The position numbers and the translations under genes are program-made. A DNA stretch of 64,000 nucleotides from JAAYFJ01 sp964344295 (lineage in GTDB: Bacteria > Bacillota > Clostridia > Tissierellales > Peptoniphilaceae), in assembly GCA_964344295.1 (NCBI GenBank), contig CAYFMR010000003.1:62001-126000 (forward strand). Reading direction: 5' to 3'. This document shows positions 7,989 to 16,561 of this stretch, piece after piece (within the stretch, counting starts at the first letter, position 1; each line of letters starts with the position of its first letter). The notes under the pieces were generated by a model. That model was not told where the DNA came from, ran no database searches, and saw only the letters and a list, made by a program, of their open reading frames with translations.

Positions 7989-9257
7989 ATGGAAAACTAT
8001 GCAACCATATTACAAAAAGAGCTGATTCCCGCCTTTGGCTGTACGGAGCCCATCGCCTTAGCCTATGCGGCCGCTAAGGTGACAGAAGTCCTGGGCGAAG
8101 TGCCGGAACACCTACTTGTGCGAGCAAGTGGCAACATCATCAAAAATGTAAAAAGCGTCATCGTGCCTGGCTCTGGCGGAGAACGAGGTATTGAAATCTC
8201 AGCGGCCTTAGGAGCGATTGCCGGAGATGCCGCCAAAAAGTTGGAGGTCCTTAACGGCATGGACAAACAAGCCGTGGAAAAAGCCAAAGGAAAAGTAGCC
8301 GAAGGCTATGTGGACGTGGAACTGGTGGAAGGGGAAGTGAACCTTTACATCGAAGTCAAAGGCACCTACGGCGAAGATGAGGCCGTAGTCACTTTGGCAG
8401 ACAGCCACACCAACATCGTCTATGTGGAAAAAAACGGTAAAGTCTTAGAGAAAAAAGTGATGGAAAAAGGCAAAGAGGAAGTCTACGATTACTCCTTTGA
8501 CGACATCTGGGATTATGCTAAAACGGCTCCCATTGAACCGGTTAAAGACATCCTGGACTTACAAATCAGCTACAACAGCGCCATTGCCGAAGAAGGGATG
8601 GCCCATGCCTACGGAGCGGAAATCGGCCGCATCCTCTTGGAAGACCGACCGGACAACCTGGAACGAGAAATGATTGCCTACGCTGCAGCAGGCTCCGATG
8701 CGCGCATGAGCGGCAGTGAAATGCCCGTAGTCATCAACTCCGGCTCCGGCAACCAAGGCATCACCGTCTCCGTGCCCTTGATTGTCTATGCGCGAGCCAA
8801 TGGCTTGGAAGGGGAACCACTGTACCGAGCCCTGATGTTTGCCAACCTGATCGGCCTTTACCTCAAACAAGGCATTGGTCGTTTAAGCGCCTACTGTGGA
8901 GCGGTCTCCGCCGCATCGGCTGCTATGGCGGGACTGGCGTTTCTCAAAGGCGACTCCAAGGAGATTGCCGCCATGGCCCTCACCAACAGCCTGGCAGGAA
9001 ACTCGGGGCTGATCTGTGATGGAGCCAAGGCCTCCTGTGCCATGAAAATTGCCAGCTCTCTTCACAATGCTCTCATTAGCTACAAACAAGCCCAAGCGGG
9101 CCACAGCTTCCACCCAGGCGACGGCATTGTACACACCAACGTGGACGAAACCATTGCCACCGTGGGCCACATTGCCAAATACGGCATGAAGACCACCGAC
9201 GTCGTCATCCTAAACGAAATGATCGGCAACCGTGACTACATGCAAAGCCTAGAATAA
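7989..9257 (+). CDS. L-cysteine desulfidase / serine dehydratase alpha-like protein (UPF0597, YhaM family)
   Basis: A 422-residue protein of the family that includes the iron-sulfur L-cysteine desulfidase, which splits cysteine to pyruvate, ammonia and sulfide. The family motif IPAFGCTEPIALA contains Cys18, and further conserved cysteines lie in SAYCGAVSA and in LICDGAKASC; together they can hold a [4Fe-4S] cluster. The length is typical. AAAGGAGG upstream overlaps the end of the transporter gene and the ATG follows its stop by one base, so the two are coupled. A serine or threonine dehydratase activity cannot be excluded from sequence. Confidence 0.88.
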   Translation: MENYATILQKELIPAFGCTEPIALAYAAAKVTEVLGEVPEHLLVRASGNIIKNVKSVIVPGSGGERGIEISAALGAIAGDAAKKLEVLNGMDKQAVEKAKGKVAEGYVDVELVEGEVNLYIEVKGTYGEDEAVVTLADSHTNIVYVEKNGKVLEKKVMEKGKEEVYDYSFDDIWDYAKTAPIEPVKDILDLQISYNSAIAEEGMAHAYGAEIGRILLEDRPDNLEREMIAYAAAGSDARMSGSEMPVVINSGSGNQGITVSVPLIVYARANGLEGEPLYRALMFANLIGLYLKQGIGRLSAYCGAVSAASAAMAGLAFLKGDSKEIAAMALTNSLAGNSGLICDGAKASCAMKIASSLHNALISYKQAQAGHSFHPGDGIVHTNVDETIATVGHIAKYGMKTTDVVILNEMIGNRDYMQSLE

Positions 9258-9273
9258 ACGCAACTACGCAACG

Positions 9274-9315
9274 AAAAAGTGCTGCTTCGTCGACTGGACG
9301 GGCAGCACTTTTTTA
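9274..9315. terminator. bidirectional terminator between convergent genes
   Basis: AAAAAGTGCTGC / GCAGCACTTTTT inverted repeat. T runs on both strands serve the desulfidase gene on plus and the acidic-protein gene (9328-10026) on minus. Confidence 0.8.
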
Positions 9316-9327
9316 TTTTGAGCAGGC

Positions 9328-10026
9328 TTATTGGGGATCGTGTAAGCGGAACTCTTCTTGCAACGTCAAGCGGCTTTCCTGCATATGCCATTCTTGAATC
9401 GCGTCTTGCAGCCTTTGCTCCTCAGCAGCTATGGCCACAGGATCTTCCACCATGGGGCGGGCGTTTAAGGGGAAATTCGCCTCGTTATCCTGGATGTGTT
9501 GCAGAAGCTCCTCCGTGAGCTCCTGAAAATCTTGCTGTTCCTCCGGGCTTAGCGTGGCATGCTCATCGGGCATGGGCAGGGAGAAGATGGCATCTTCATC
9601 GGCCACCTTGTAAATCTCCATGGCGTAGAGGAGCATACGCTCATCCATGGTCGGCCCCCAAGAAGTCAGCCAATCGACCAGATGAGCATCCAAGACGCGT
9701 AGCGTCTCCACCGGTATGGGAAAGAACATTTGGGCGACGAGCATATCGTGTACCATGGCCTCTTTTTCCTCAGTAAAGGCCCGTTCATTTTCTTCCAGAT
9801 AATAAGCCAGAGATTCTTCGTCCAACACCTGACCCTCATTTTGATAGCCTTCCTTGATTTGCAAGGTCAGTTGTTTGTGATGGACTCTTTGGGCGCAAGT
9901 CATCTCCTCTACGGTGAGCTCACCATAGCGACGAATGTAACCGTACAAGAGCTCCGGCGTCGTATGATATTGTTGATGCCAATAGGCGACGGTGGCCTCG
10001 GCCCAAGCTTGTAATATGGGATCCAT
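9328..10026 (-). CDS. hypothetical acidic protein
   Basis: A 232-residue soluble protein that I do not recognise. The ATG at 10026 follows AAAGGAG at a good distance. There is no signal peptide or membrane segment. It is rich in Glu, Gln and aromatic residues, probably mostly helical, with an acidic C-terminal half (several EE/EQQ runs) and no cysteine cluster or nucleotide motif; a single Cys is seen in EEMTCAQR. It stands alone, convergent with the desulfidase gene and divergent from the LCP gene, with its own TATAAT just upstream. The real gene is well supported by start and terminator; the function is open. Confidence 0.75.
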   Translation of the reverse strand: MDPILQAWAEATVAYWHQQYHTTPELLYGYIRRYGELTVEEMTCAQRVHHKQLTLQIKEGYQNEGQVLDEESLAYYLEENERAFTEEKEAMVHDMLVAQMFFPIPVETLRVLDAHLVDWLTSWGPTMDERMLLYAMEIYKVADEDAIFSLPMPDEHATLSPEEQQDFQELTEELLQHIQDNEANFPLNARPMVEDPVAIAAEEQRLQDAIQEWHMQESRLTLQEEFRLHDPQ

Positions 10027-10129
10027 AAAGTTCACTCCTTTGGTGTCATTATACCACAGAGTGCGAGCCATCTTACAGTCGATCGGCTCCCACAGGAAAA
10101 AGGTATGCAGGATAAAAAAGTGACCCACC

Positions 10130-10159
10130 TTGCAGAAAATGGCGGGACTGTGGTACAAT
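10130..10159 (+). promoter_or_regulatory. promoter of the LCP gene
   Basis: TTGCAG (10130-10135), 18-bp spacer, TACAAT (10154-10159), 24 bp before the chosen ATG. Confidence 0.6.
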
Positions 10160-10183
10160 AAGGTTCTGAAATGGAGGCTTCAA

Positions 10184-11200
10184 ATGAAACGCTTTTTAAT
10201 CAGCTTTTTAATCACCGCCATCGTCTTAGTGGGCGTGATTTTTTACTTTCAATACGAAGTCATGGACCTGCTGCACTTTGCTATCGGCGGATCCTTAGAA
10301 CCTGGCGAACGCTACACTGCTGATGACGGCAGAGAGGAACTGGTAGTTCTCTTAATGGGCATTGACCGCGATCCGGATCGGGACATCGAAAACCAGGGCA
10401 TCCCCATGATCAAAGAAAAAGCGGAAGAAGTGGAAGGAAAACTTAGAGGAGAACAATACTTCAGAACCGGTAACCGCTCTGACACCATCTACCTAGGCAA
10501 ATTTAACAAGAGAACCGGCGAAGTAGTACTCGTATCCATTCCCCGAGACACGTTAACCTCCATCACCTACCGCGGCGAAGAGGACAAAATCAACGCAGCT
10601 ATGTCCTGGGACGGCCCTTATGGAGCCCTGGAAACCGTACGCAACTTAACCGGCGTAGACGTGGAATACATGGTCGTCTTTGACTACGACGTGGTGAGAG
10701 AAATGGTTGACATCCTAGGCGGTGTCGAAGTCGAAGTACCCTTTGCCATGCAATACGACGACCCTACCGACAACCCGCCCCTGCACATCGACCTGCAGCC
10801 CGGTTTGCAAACCTTAAACGGTAAAGAAGCCATCGGTTTTTGCCGATGGCGTCATAACAACGACTACTCTGTCCAATACGATCGTGGCGACGTAGATCGG
10901 GTGGACACCCAACAATACTTTATGAAGCAATTCGTCAAAGAGGCTCTCAAGGCCAAAAACCTGCCCAAAGTCTACCGCTTGGCAGACACCGTATTTAAGT
11001 CGGCCTACACCAACCTGCCCAAGGTGGAAATCTTCTCCGCCGGCGCGGCCGTTCCGCGACTGGACCTAGACTCCATGCGCACTGAAACCATCCCGGGAGA
11101 CAACGCCTACATCAACGGCATTTCCTACTTCCTGCCGGATCAGGGCGGTACACAGACTCTCATGGAAGACATCTTTGCCGACCACCTCATCAACCGTTAA
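10184..11200 (+). CDS. LytR-CpsA-Psr (LCP) family cell-wall polymer ligase
   Basis: A 338-residue membrane-anchored protein. LCP enzymes transfer teichoic acids or capsular polymers from undecaprenyl carriers to peptidoglycan on the outer face of the membrane. After one N-terminal transmembrane helix, the LCP domain shows RSDTIYLGKFN, the VSIPRDT strand with its conserved Arg/Asp, KINAA, the LGGVEVEVP segment and the GFCRWRH block. I chose the ATG at 10184 (GGAGG 7 bases upstream) because the longer frame runs back through the promoter. The gene stands alone between a promoter and a terminator. Confidence 0.92.
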   Translation: MKRFLISFLITAIVLVGVIFYFQYEVMDLLHFAIGGSLEPGERYTADDGREELVVLLMGIDRDPDRDIENQGIPMIKEKAEEVEGKLRGEQYFRTGNRSDTIYLGKFNKRTGEVVLVSIPRDTLTSITYRGEEDKINAAMSWDGPYGALETVRNLTGVDVEYMVVFDYDVVREMVDILGGVEVEVPFAMQYDDPTDNPPLHIDLQPGLQTLNGKEAIGFCRWRHNNDYSVQYDRGDVDRVDTQQYFMKQFVKEALKAKNLPKVYRLADTVFKSAYTNLPKVEIFSAGAAVPRLDLDSMRTETIPGDNAYINGISYFLPDQGGTQTLMEDIFADHLINR

Positions 11201-11207
11201 AACAACC

Positions 11208-11236
11208 AAAACCCTGTTCGACAGAACAGGGTTTTT
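11208..11236. terminator. terminator between the LCP gene and the convergent DUF1624 gene
   Basis: AAAACCCTGTTC-GACA-GAACAGGGTTTTT, a perfect hairpin with a U tract on the plus strand and an A tract usable from the minus strand. Confidence 0.88.
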
Positions 11237-11248
11237 AATATGCTCCCA

Positions 11249-11995
11249 TTAACCGACATGGAAGAGTATGACTTGAATCAGTGGCTGATGCACGAGGTAG
11301 ATCACAAGACTGTGACTGCCCGCCCACAACAGAGGCCGGGCCGCTTCTAAGCCGGGGATGACGGGTAACTGGGCCAAAGGCCATTGGCGAGCACTGAAAT
11401 ACCCGACGAGGTAGAGAAAAAACCAAGGCAACAGGGGAAAATAATCTGCAGAACGAAAACCATGAGGAGGTAAGCCCCAAAGTGCGGTGAAGTCACTGTG
11501 ATAGAGGCCTTGAGGTAGAGGTAGCGAGAGGAAATGGAAACCGAGATAGCCTTCAGGGACGTGATATGTCCCGGCAAACAACAATCCACAGAGAAGTAGC
11601 CCGACGACAGGCGAGATTTTTTGCAACAAAGGCCTTAACCACGCCGTAAACAACGAGGCCAAACCCAAAAAGTGCAGGACTCCGAAATAAATGGGAAAAT
11701 CTGGAGTCACCAAGAGCGTGACGCCGGTGATGCCCAGAGCAATCAACAAGAGAGTCGCGCCTTTGTTCAAGGGATGGCGTCCCAAGGGAAAGCTGTAACC
11801 CGCCAAGAGGATAAAACTCCAAGCGATGGACTGCTGCCAGATCAATCCCGGCATAGCTGTAAACCATGGCACGGTGAGTCCTCGCTGATACACAGCGGAC
11901 CACAGACCATGGTAGAGAACCATACTGATCAGAGCCAGACCTCTCAGGCCGTCAGCAGTGGGATGGCGTTGGGATAGACGTTTATTGACTTGCAT
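11249..11995 (-). CDS. DUF1624 / heparan-alpha-glucosaminide N-acetyltransferase-like membrane protein
   Basis: A 248-residue polytopic membrane protein. The N-terminal ADGLRGLALISMVLYHGLW matches the DxxRGxA...MxxxH signature of the DUF1624/acyltransferase-like family, and about seven hydrophobic helices follow. Members are thought to acylate sugars in the envelope, but substrates of the bacterial proteins are largely unknown. I chose the ATG at 11995, preceded by AAAAGGAG; the longer frame has no binding site and passes a TATAAT at about 12020. The gene is monocistronic and converges on the LCP terminator. Confidence 0.78.
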   Translation of the reverse strand: MQVNKRLSQRHPTADGLRGLALISMVLYHGLWSAVYQRGLTVPWFTAMPGLIWQQSIAWSFILLAGYSFPLGRHPLNKGATLLLIALGITGVTLLVTPDFPIYFGVLHFLGLASLFTAWLRPLLQKISPVVGLLLCGLLFAGTYHVPEGYLGFHFLSLPLPQGLYHSDFTALWGLPPHGFRSADYFPLLPWFFLYLVGYFSARQWPLAQLPVIPGLEAARPLLWAGSHSLVIYLVHQPLIQVILFHVG

Positions 11996-12171
11996 AGCAG
12001 ACTCCTTTTCATGCATTATATCATAATAAAGCAATGTAAGAAAAAGAAAAGTTGACGGGGAAAGGATAAAATAGCAAGCGCTGCAAAGATGAAAACATGA
12101 ACCAATAGAAAAAAACACCAGGCCTTGTGGTTTCTTCAGCGTCGGCTGTTCTTTGTCAAAAACTTGTTTTG

Positions 12172-12199
12172 TTGCATTGTGCTATCCCTTTGCTATAAT
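12172..12199 (+). promoter_or_regulatory. promoter of the gcv operon
   Basis: TTGCAT (12172-12177), 16-bp spacer, TATAAT (12194-12199) with an extended -10 TGC. The leader to the gcvT start is only about 55 nt, too short for a glycine riboswitch. Confidence 0.7.
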
Positions 12200-12262
12200 A
12201 AAATTAGCAAGGAAAAGCTGTTGTGATGATCGTAGAATGTGAATCATAAGGAGGGATCGTCC

Positions 12263-13354
12263 TTGGAAGGAAGAAAAACACCATTGTATGACGAGCACGT
12301 CGCCTTAGGCGGCAAGATCGTCGAGTATGCCGGTTGGCTTTTGCCAGTGCAGTATACCGGCTTGGAAAGGGAGCATCAGGCTGTGCGTGAAAAGGCCGGT
12401 CTCTTTGACGTCAGTCATATGGGAGAGGTCCTGATTGAGGGGCCGGATGCTACGGCATTTGTGGAGCGGTTGTTGACGAATAAGGTGACAAAAGCCGCCC
12501 CGGGCCGTATTGTTTACGGGTTGATGTTGGATGAAGACGGATATCCGGTGGATGATTTGCTGGTGTATAAGTATGGAGACGACAAGTATTGGTTGGTGGT
12601 AAACGCTGCTAATGCCGCCAAGGATGTGGATTGGATACGGGCCCAACAAGGAGAGGCGAAGGTGACTGTCACCGATCAGTCCGCGATGTTCGCGCAGTTG
12701 GCGGTTCAAGGACCGGAGGCTGAGGAACTTTTAGGGCCTTTATGCGATTTCACGCTGTCGGAGTTGCAGCCGTTTCACTTTTTAGACGAAGGGCAGATTG
12801 CCGACCGGACGGTGATCATTTCCCGTACCGGTTACACCGGAGAGGACGGGTTTGAAATCTATTGCCGTCCGGAGGATGCGGTGGAGCTGTGGCGTGCCAT
12901 TTTGGAAGCGGGAGAAGGGGAGGTGATCCCGGCCGGGTTAGGCGCACGGGATACGCTGCGGTTCGAAGCGGGACTGCCTCTTTACGGTCACGAAATTTCT
13001 CCGGAGATCGACCCTTTGGAAGGGGGATTGGGTTTTTTCGTGAAGTTGGATAAGGAGCCGGCTTTTATCGGCCAAACGGCGCTGAAGGAAAGACCGTTAA
13101 CGCGCGAACTCTTGGGCCTGGAGCTCTTGGGTCGCGGGATGTTGCGCGAAGGGTATGAGATCTTTTCGCAAGGAGAGCCCATTGGCGTGGTGACGACAGG
13201 GTATTTGGCTCCCACCGTGGGGAAAAACCTGGCCAATATTTTGGTTAGAAAGGGCACGGTAGCCGTGGGCGATGAAGTGGAAGTGCAAATTCGCAAAAGG
13301 CGTGTGCCGGCGAAGGTGATTAAACGTCAATTTTTAACAGGAGGAAAAGCATGA
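12263..13354 (+). CDS. gcvT: glycine cleavage system T protein (aminomethyltransferase)
   Basis: A 363-residue tetrahydrofolate-dependent aminomethyltransferase. It takes the aminomethyl group from lipoylated GcvH, releasing ammonia and forming 5,10-methylene-tetrahydrofolate. The family features are the N-terminal LYDEHVALGGKIVEYAGWLLPVQY, FDVSHMGE, and YTGEDGFEIYC, then GLGARDTLRFEAGLPLYGHE. The start is a TTG at 12263, 8 bases after AAGGAGG; the frame open from a GTG at 12239 includes that binding site and is rejected. First gene of a five-gene operon, overlapping gcvH by 4 bases. Confidence 0.96.
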   Translation: MEGRKTPLYDEHVALGGKIVEYAGWLLPVQYTGLEREHQAVREKAGLFDVSHMGEVLIEGPDATAFVERLLTNKVTKAAPGRIVYGLMLDEDGYPVDDLLVYKYGDDKYWLVVNAANAAKDVDWIRAQQGEAKVTVTDQSAMFAQLAVQGPEAEELLGPLCDFTLSELQPFHFLDEGQIADRTVIISRTGYTGEDGFEIYCRPEDAVELWRAILEAGEGEVIPAGLGARDTLRFEAGLPLYGHEISPEIDPLEGGLGFFVKLDKEPAFIGQTALKERPLTRELLGLELLGRGMLREGYEIFSQGEPIGVVTTGYLAPTVGKNLANILVRKGTVAVGDEVEVQIRKRRVPAKVIKRQFLTGGKA

Positions 13355-13740
13355 AAATCGAAAAAGACCTATACTATACCAAAGATCACGAGTGGTTAAA
13401 ACTAGACGGAGAAGAGGCTTTGGTGGGACTGTCGGATCATGCCCAGGAAGCGCTGGGGGATATCGTGTATGTGGAATTGCCGGAAGTGGACGAAGAGTTC
13501 GGCGCAGAGGAAGAGTTTGGCGCCGTAGAGTCCGTGAAAGCGGCAGCGGATGTGTATATGCCCGTGGGCGGCGTGGTGTTGGAAGTCAACGAAGAGCTTT
13601 TGGATGCGCCGGAGATGGTGAATGAAACTCCTTATGAGGCGTGGATGATCCGCATTGCCATCAGCGATGAGGGCGAGTTGGAGAACTTGATGAATGCGGC
13701 GGAATACGAAACCTATTTGGAAAGTGAGGAGGAAGAGTAA
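13351..13740 (+). CDS. gcvH: glycine cleavage system H protein
   Basis: A 129-residue lipoyl carrier that shuttles the aminomethyl group between P, T and L proteins. The lipoylation lysine is Lys63 in the ESVKA motif of the biotinyl/lipoyl fold; the N-terminal YTKDHEWL is typical. The protein is very acidic. The ATG overlaps the gcvT stop (ATGA) and its stop overlaps the gcvPA start (TAATG). No lipoate ligase or lipoyl synthase gene is in the window, so lipoylation must be provided from elsewhere. Confidence 0.97.
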   Translation: MKIEKDLYYTKDHEWLKLDGEEALVGLSDHAQEALGDIVYVELPEVDEEFGAEEEFGAVESVKAAADVYMPVGGVVLEVNEELLDAPEMVNETPYEAWMIRIAISDEGELENLMNAAEYETYLESEEEE

Positions 13741-15086
13741 TGCATCCTTATATTCCTCATACGCCAGAGGATGTGAAGGCCATGCTCAGTGTCTTGGGCA
13801 TGGAAGATGCAGCAGAGTTATTTTCCGATATTCCCGAGCATCTTCGTTTACAAGGGGATTTGGCGATGCCCCAGGGCTTGGCGGAACACGATGTGATGAA
13901 AAAACTACGCCAGTTGGCGGAGAAGAACCGCAGTGCCTACGATTACGTGAGTTTTCTCGGTGCCGGTTGCTATGACCACATGATTCCGGCGGTGATTGAC
14001 CATATCTTGTCTCGCAGTGAGTACTATACGTCTTACACGCCTTACCAAGCGGAGATTTCCCAAGGGACCTTGCATTATATCTTTGAATTTCAGACGATGA
14101 TTGCCAACCTGACGGGCATGGATGTGGCCAACGCTTCCGTGTATGATGGCGGCACCGGGGCAGCGGAAGCGCTGTTGATGGTGACGGGCGCAAATCGTCG
14201 CAAGAAGGTGTTGGTTTCTGAGGCCATTGCACCACAGACGAAGGCGATTTTAAATACGTATTTGCCGCTTCACGGCGTAGAGATGGTGTGGATTCCCGCT
14301 ATGGACGGCCAGACGGATTTGCAGGCTCTCAAGGCGGAGATGGCTGCGGATGTGAGCGCCGTCTTTATGCAAAACCCCAACTTCTACGGCATTTTAGAGG
14401 AAGTGGAGGAAGCGGCTGCCATAACTCATGAGGTGAAGAAGACGGCAATGGTACTGTCGGTGGACCCCATTTCTCTGGGCGTTTTGAAGCGACCGGGTGA
14501 TCAAGGGGTGGATGTGGTGATTGGCGAAGGCCAAGGCTTGGGGATTCCCCAGGCGTATGGCGGACCGTTCTTGGGCATCATGGCTTGTAAAAAAGAGTAC
14601 ATGCGCAAGTTGCCCGGCCGCATTGTCGGTGAGACGGTGGATTTGGATGGCAAGCGTTCCTATGTGCTCACGCTGACGGCCAGGGAACAGCACATTCGCC
14701 GCGAAAAAGCCACCAGTAACATTTGTTCCAATCAAGGGCTTAATGTGTTGACGGCTACGATTTACCTAGCTTTGTTAGGGCCGGAAGGCTTAAGGGAAGT
14801 GGCAAGCCAGTCCATGCAAAAGGCGCACTATGCCTGTAGGCGCATGGTGGAAACAGGCAAGGTGAAGTTGAAGTTCAACAAGCCATTTTTCAAAGAGTTT
14901 TTAGTGGAGCACACAGAAGACGTGCATCACTGGGAAGAACGGGCGACCGAGGCCGGTTATCTGGCCGGTGTGCCCATGAGCTATTTTGACGAAAACTTGA
15001 AGGACACGGTACTTTACGCCGTGACGGAAAAGAGGACGAAGGCGGATATTGACGGCTTAGTGGCTCTTTTGGAGGTGCAGGTATGA
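13740..15086 (+). CDS. gcvPA: glycine dehydrogenase (decarboxylating) subunit 1
   Basis: The 448-residue alpha half of the PLP-dependent P protein, which decarboxylates glycine and loads the aminomethyl group on GcvH. It begins HPYIPHTPEDVKAML and carries FLGAGCYDH, YTPYQAEISQGTLHYIFE and VYDGGTGAAEAL, all typical of the split P protein of Firmicutes and thermophiles. The PLP lysine resides in the partner subunit. Start and stop overlap its neighbours (TAATG before, ATGA after), so stoichiometric coupled synthesis with GcvPB is expected. Confidence 0.97.
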   Translation: MHPYIPHTPEDVKAMLSVLGMEDAAELFSDIPEHLRLQGDLAMPQGLAEHDVMKKLRQLAEKNRSAYDYVSFLGAGCYDHMIPAVIDHILSRSEYYTSYTPYQAEISQGTLHYIFEFQTMIANLTGMDVANASVYDGGTGAAEALLMVTGANRRKKVLVSEAIAPQTKAILNTYLPLHGVEMVWIPAMDGQTDLQALKAEMAADVSAVFMQNPNFYGILEEVEEAAAITHEVKKTAMVLSVDPISLGVLKRPGDQGVDVVIGEGQGLGIPQAYGGPFLGIMACKKEYMRKLPGRIVGETVDLDGKRSYVLTLTAREQHIRREKATSNICSNQGLNVLTATIYLALLGPEGLREVASQSMQKAHYACRRMVETGKVKLKFNKPFFKEFLVEHTEDVHHWEERATEAGYLAGVPMSYFDENLKDTVLYAVTEKRTKADIDGLVALLEVQV

Positions 15087-16561
15087 AACCTTGGCAAACG
15101 TTAATCTTTGAATTGGATGTGCCGGGACGCCGGGGCTATTGTTTACCGGAGTTGGACATCGAAGAGTCGCCTTTGGAGGACCTGGTGGATGCCAAGTACC
15201 TGGCAACGACCCTGCCGAAGTTGCCCAGTGTGTACGAGGTGGATGTGGTACGCCATTATACCGAGTTGTCTACGCTAAACTATGGTGTGGATACGGGTTT
15301 TTATCCGTTGGGTTCCTGTACGATGAAATACAATCCGAAAGTCAATGAATGGGCGGCGCGCCTACCAGGCTTTGCCGAGTTGCACCCCCACCAACCCTAC
15401 AGCACGACCCAGGGGATCATGGAGCTCTTGGCGGATTTGGAAGCCAAACTCTGTGCCATCTCGGGGATGGACCGCTTTACCATGCAGCCGGCAGCAGGGG
15501 CTCACGGCGAGCTCACCGGGATTATGATGGTACGTAAATACCACGAAGTACATGGCGAGGGACACCGCAATAAGATTATTGTGCCGGACTCCGCCCACGG
15601 GACCAATCCGGCGACAGCGGCCATGGCAGGCTACGAGATTGTCGAGGTCAAATCAACGGAACAGGGCCTGGTCGATGTGGCGGCTTTAAAGGAAGTGGCC
15701 GATGAGAACTTGGCCGGTCTTATGCTCACGAACCCGAACACCTTGGGCCTATTTGAAAAGGACATCCAAGCCATTGCGGCCATCGTGCACGAAGCCGGCG
15801 GTCTCTTATACTATGATGGGGCCAATGCTAACGCCATCTTGGGCCATGCCAGACCGGGGGATATGGGCTTTGATATCGTGCACTTCAACGTGCACAAGAC
15901 ATTCTCCACCCCCCACGGCGGAGGCGGCCCGGGAGCCGGTCCTGTAGGCGTGGTCAAAGCTTTGGCCGATTACTTACCGGCCCCCTTATTGGATCAGAAA
16001 GAGCGAGATGGCAAGCCGTACTATTACTGGAATTACGATGTACCCCGTACCATCGGCCGTGTAAAGGATTTTTACGGCCATATCGGCGTACTCGTTCGTG
16101 CGTACACTTACTTGCTTTCTATGGGCAGTGACGGCTTAAAGGACGTGGCGGAAAAGGCGGTCTTAAACGCCAACTATGTACAGGAACGGTTGAAAGGGGC
16201 TTACAATGTGCCTCATGATACGCTGTGCAAACACGAGTGTGTGATTGGCGGCTTGAAAGAGCCCAACGGTACGCATACGCTGGATGTGGCCAAACGACTT
16301 TTAGACTACGGTTTTCACCCGCCGACGGTGTATTTCCCGCTGATTGTGCCGGAAGCGATGATGATCGAGCCCACGGAAACAGAGTCTAAAGAGCGGCTAG
16401 ATGAATTTGTAGATACGATGTTGACCATTGCTCAAGAGGCGAAGGAGGATCCGGAGATCCTCTTGGAAGCGCCGCATCATAAACCGGTCAGACGACCGGA
16501 TGAGACGTTGGCCGCAAGAAAGCCTAAGCTGGTGTATGGCGGTGAGGAGGAAAATCTATGA
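15083..16561 (+). CDS. gcvPB: glycine dehydrogenase (decarboxylating) subunit 2
   Basis: The 492-residue beta half of the split glycine decarboxylase. The PLP-binding lysine is in NVHKTFSTPHGGGGPG, preceded by the conserved DGANANAILG and followed by the C-terminal HPPTVYFPL block. It overlaps gcvPA and lpd by 4 bases each. With the other four genes it forms the complete reversible glycine cleavage/synthase system, which in anaerobes can run either towards glycine use or towards glycine formation from one-carbon units; direction cannot be decided here. Confidence 0.97.
   Translation: MKPWQTLIFELDVPGRRGYCLPELDIEESPLEDLVDAKYLATTLPKLPSVYEVDVVRHYTELSTLNYGVDTGFYPLGSCTMKYNPKVNEWAARLPGFAELHPHQPYSTTQGIMELLADLEAKLCAISGMDRFTMQPAAGAHGELTGIMMVRKYHEVHGEGHRNKIIVPDSAHGTNPATAAMAGYEIVEVKSTEQGLVDVAALKEVADENLAGLMLTNPNTLGLFEKDIQAIAAIVHEAGGLLYYDGANANAILGHARPGDMGFDIVHFNVHKTFSTPHGGGGPGAGPVGVVKALADYLPAPLLDQKERDGKPYYYWNYDVPRTIGRVKDFYGHIGVLVRAYTYLLSMGSDGLKDVAEKAVLNANYVQERLKGAYNVPHDTLCKHECVIGGLKEPNGTHTLDVAKRLLDYGFHPPTVYFPLIVPEAMMIEPTETESKERLDEFVDTMLTIAQEAKEDPEILLEAPHHKPVRRPDETLAARKPKLVYGGEEENL

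Noticed and set aside
12200..12262. Glycine riboswitch before gcvT
   Set aside because: The leader after the promoter is about 55 nt and shows no tandem aptamer core.
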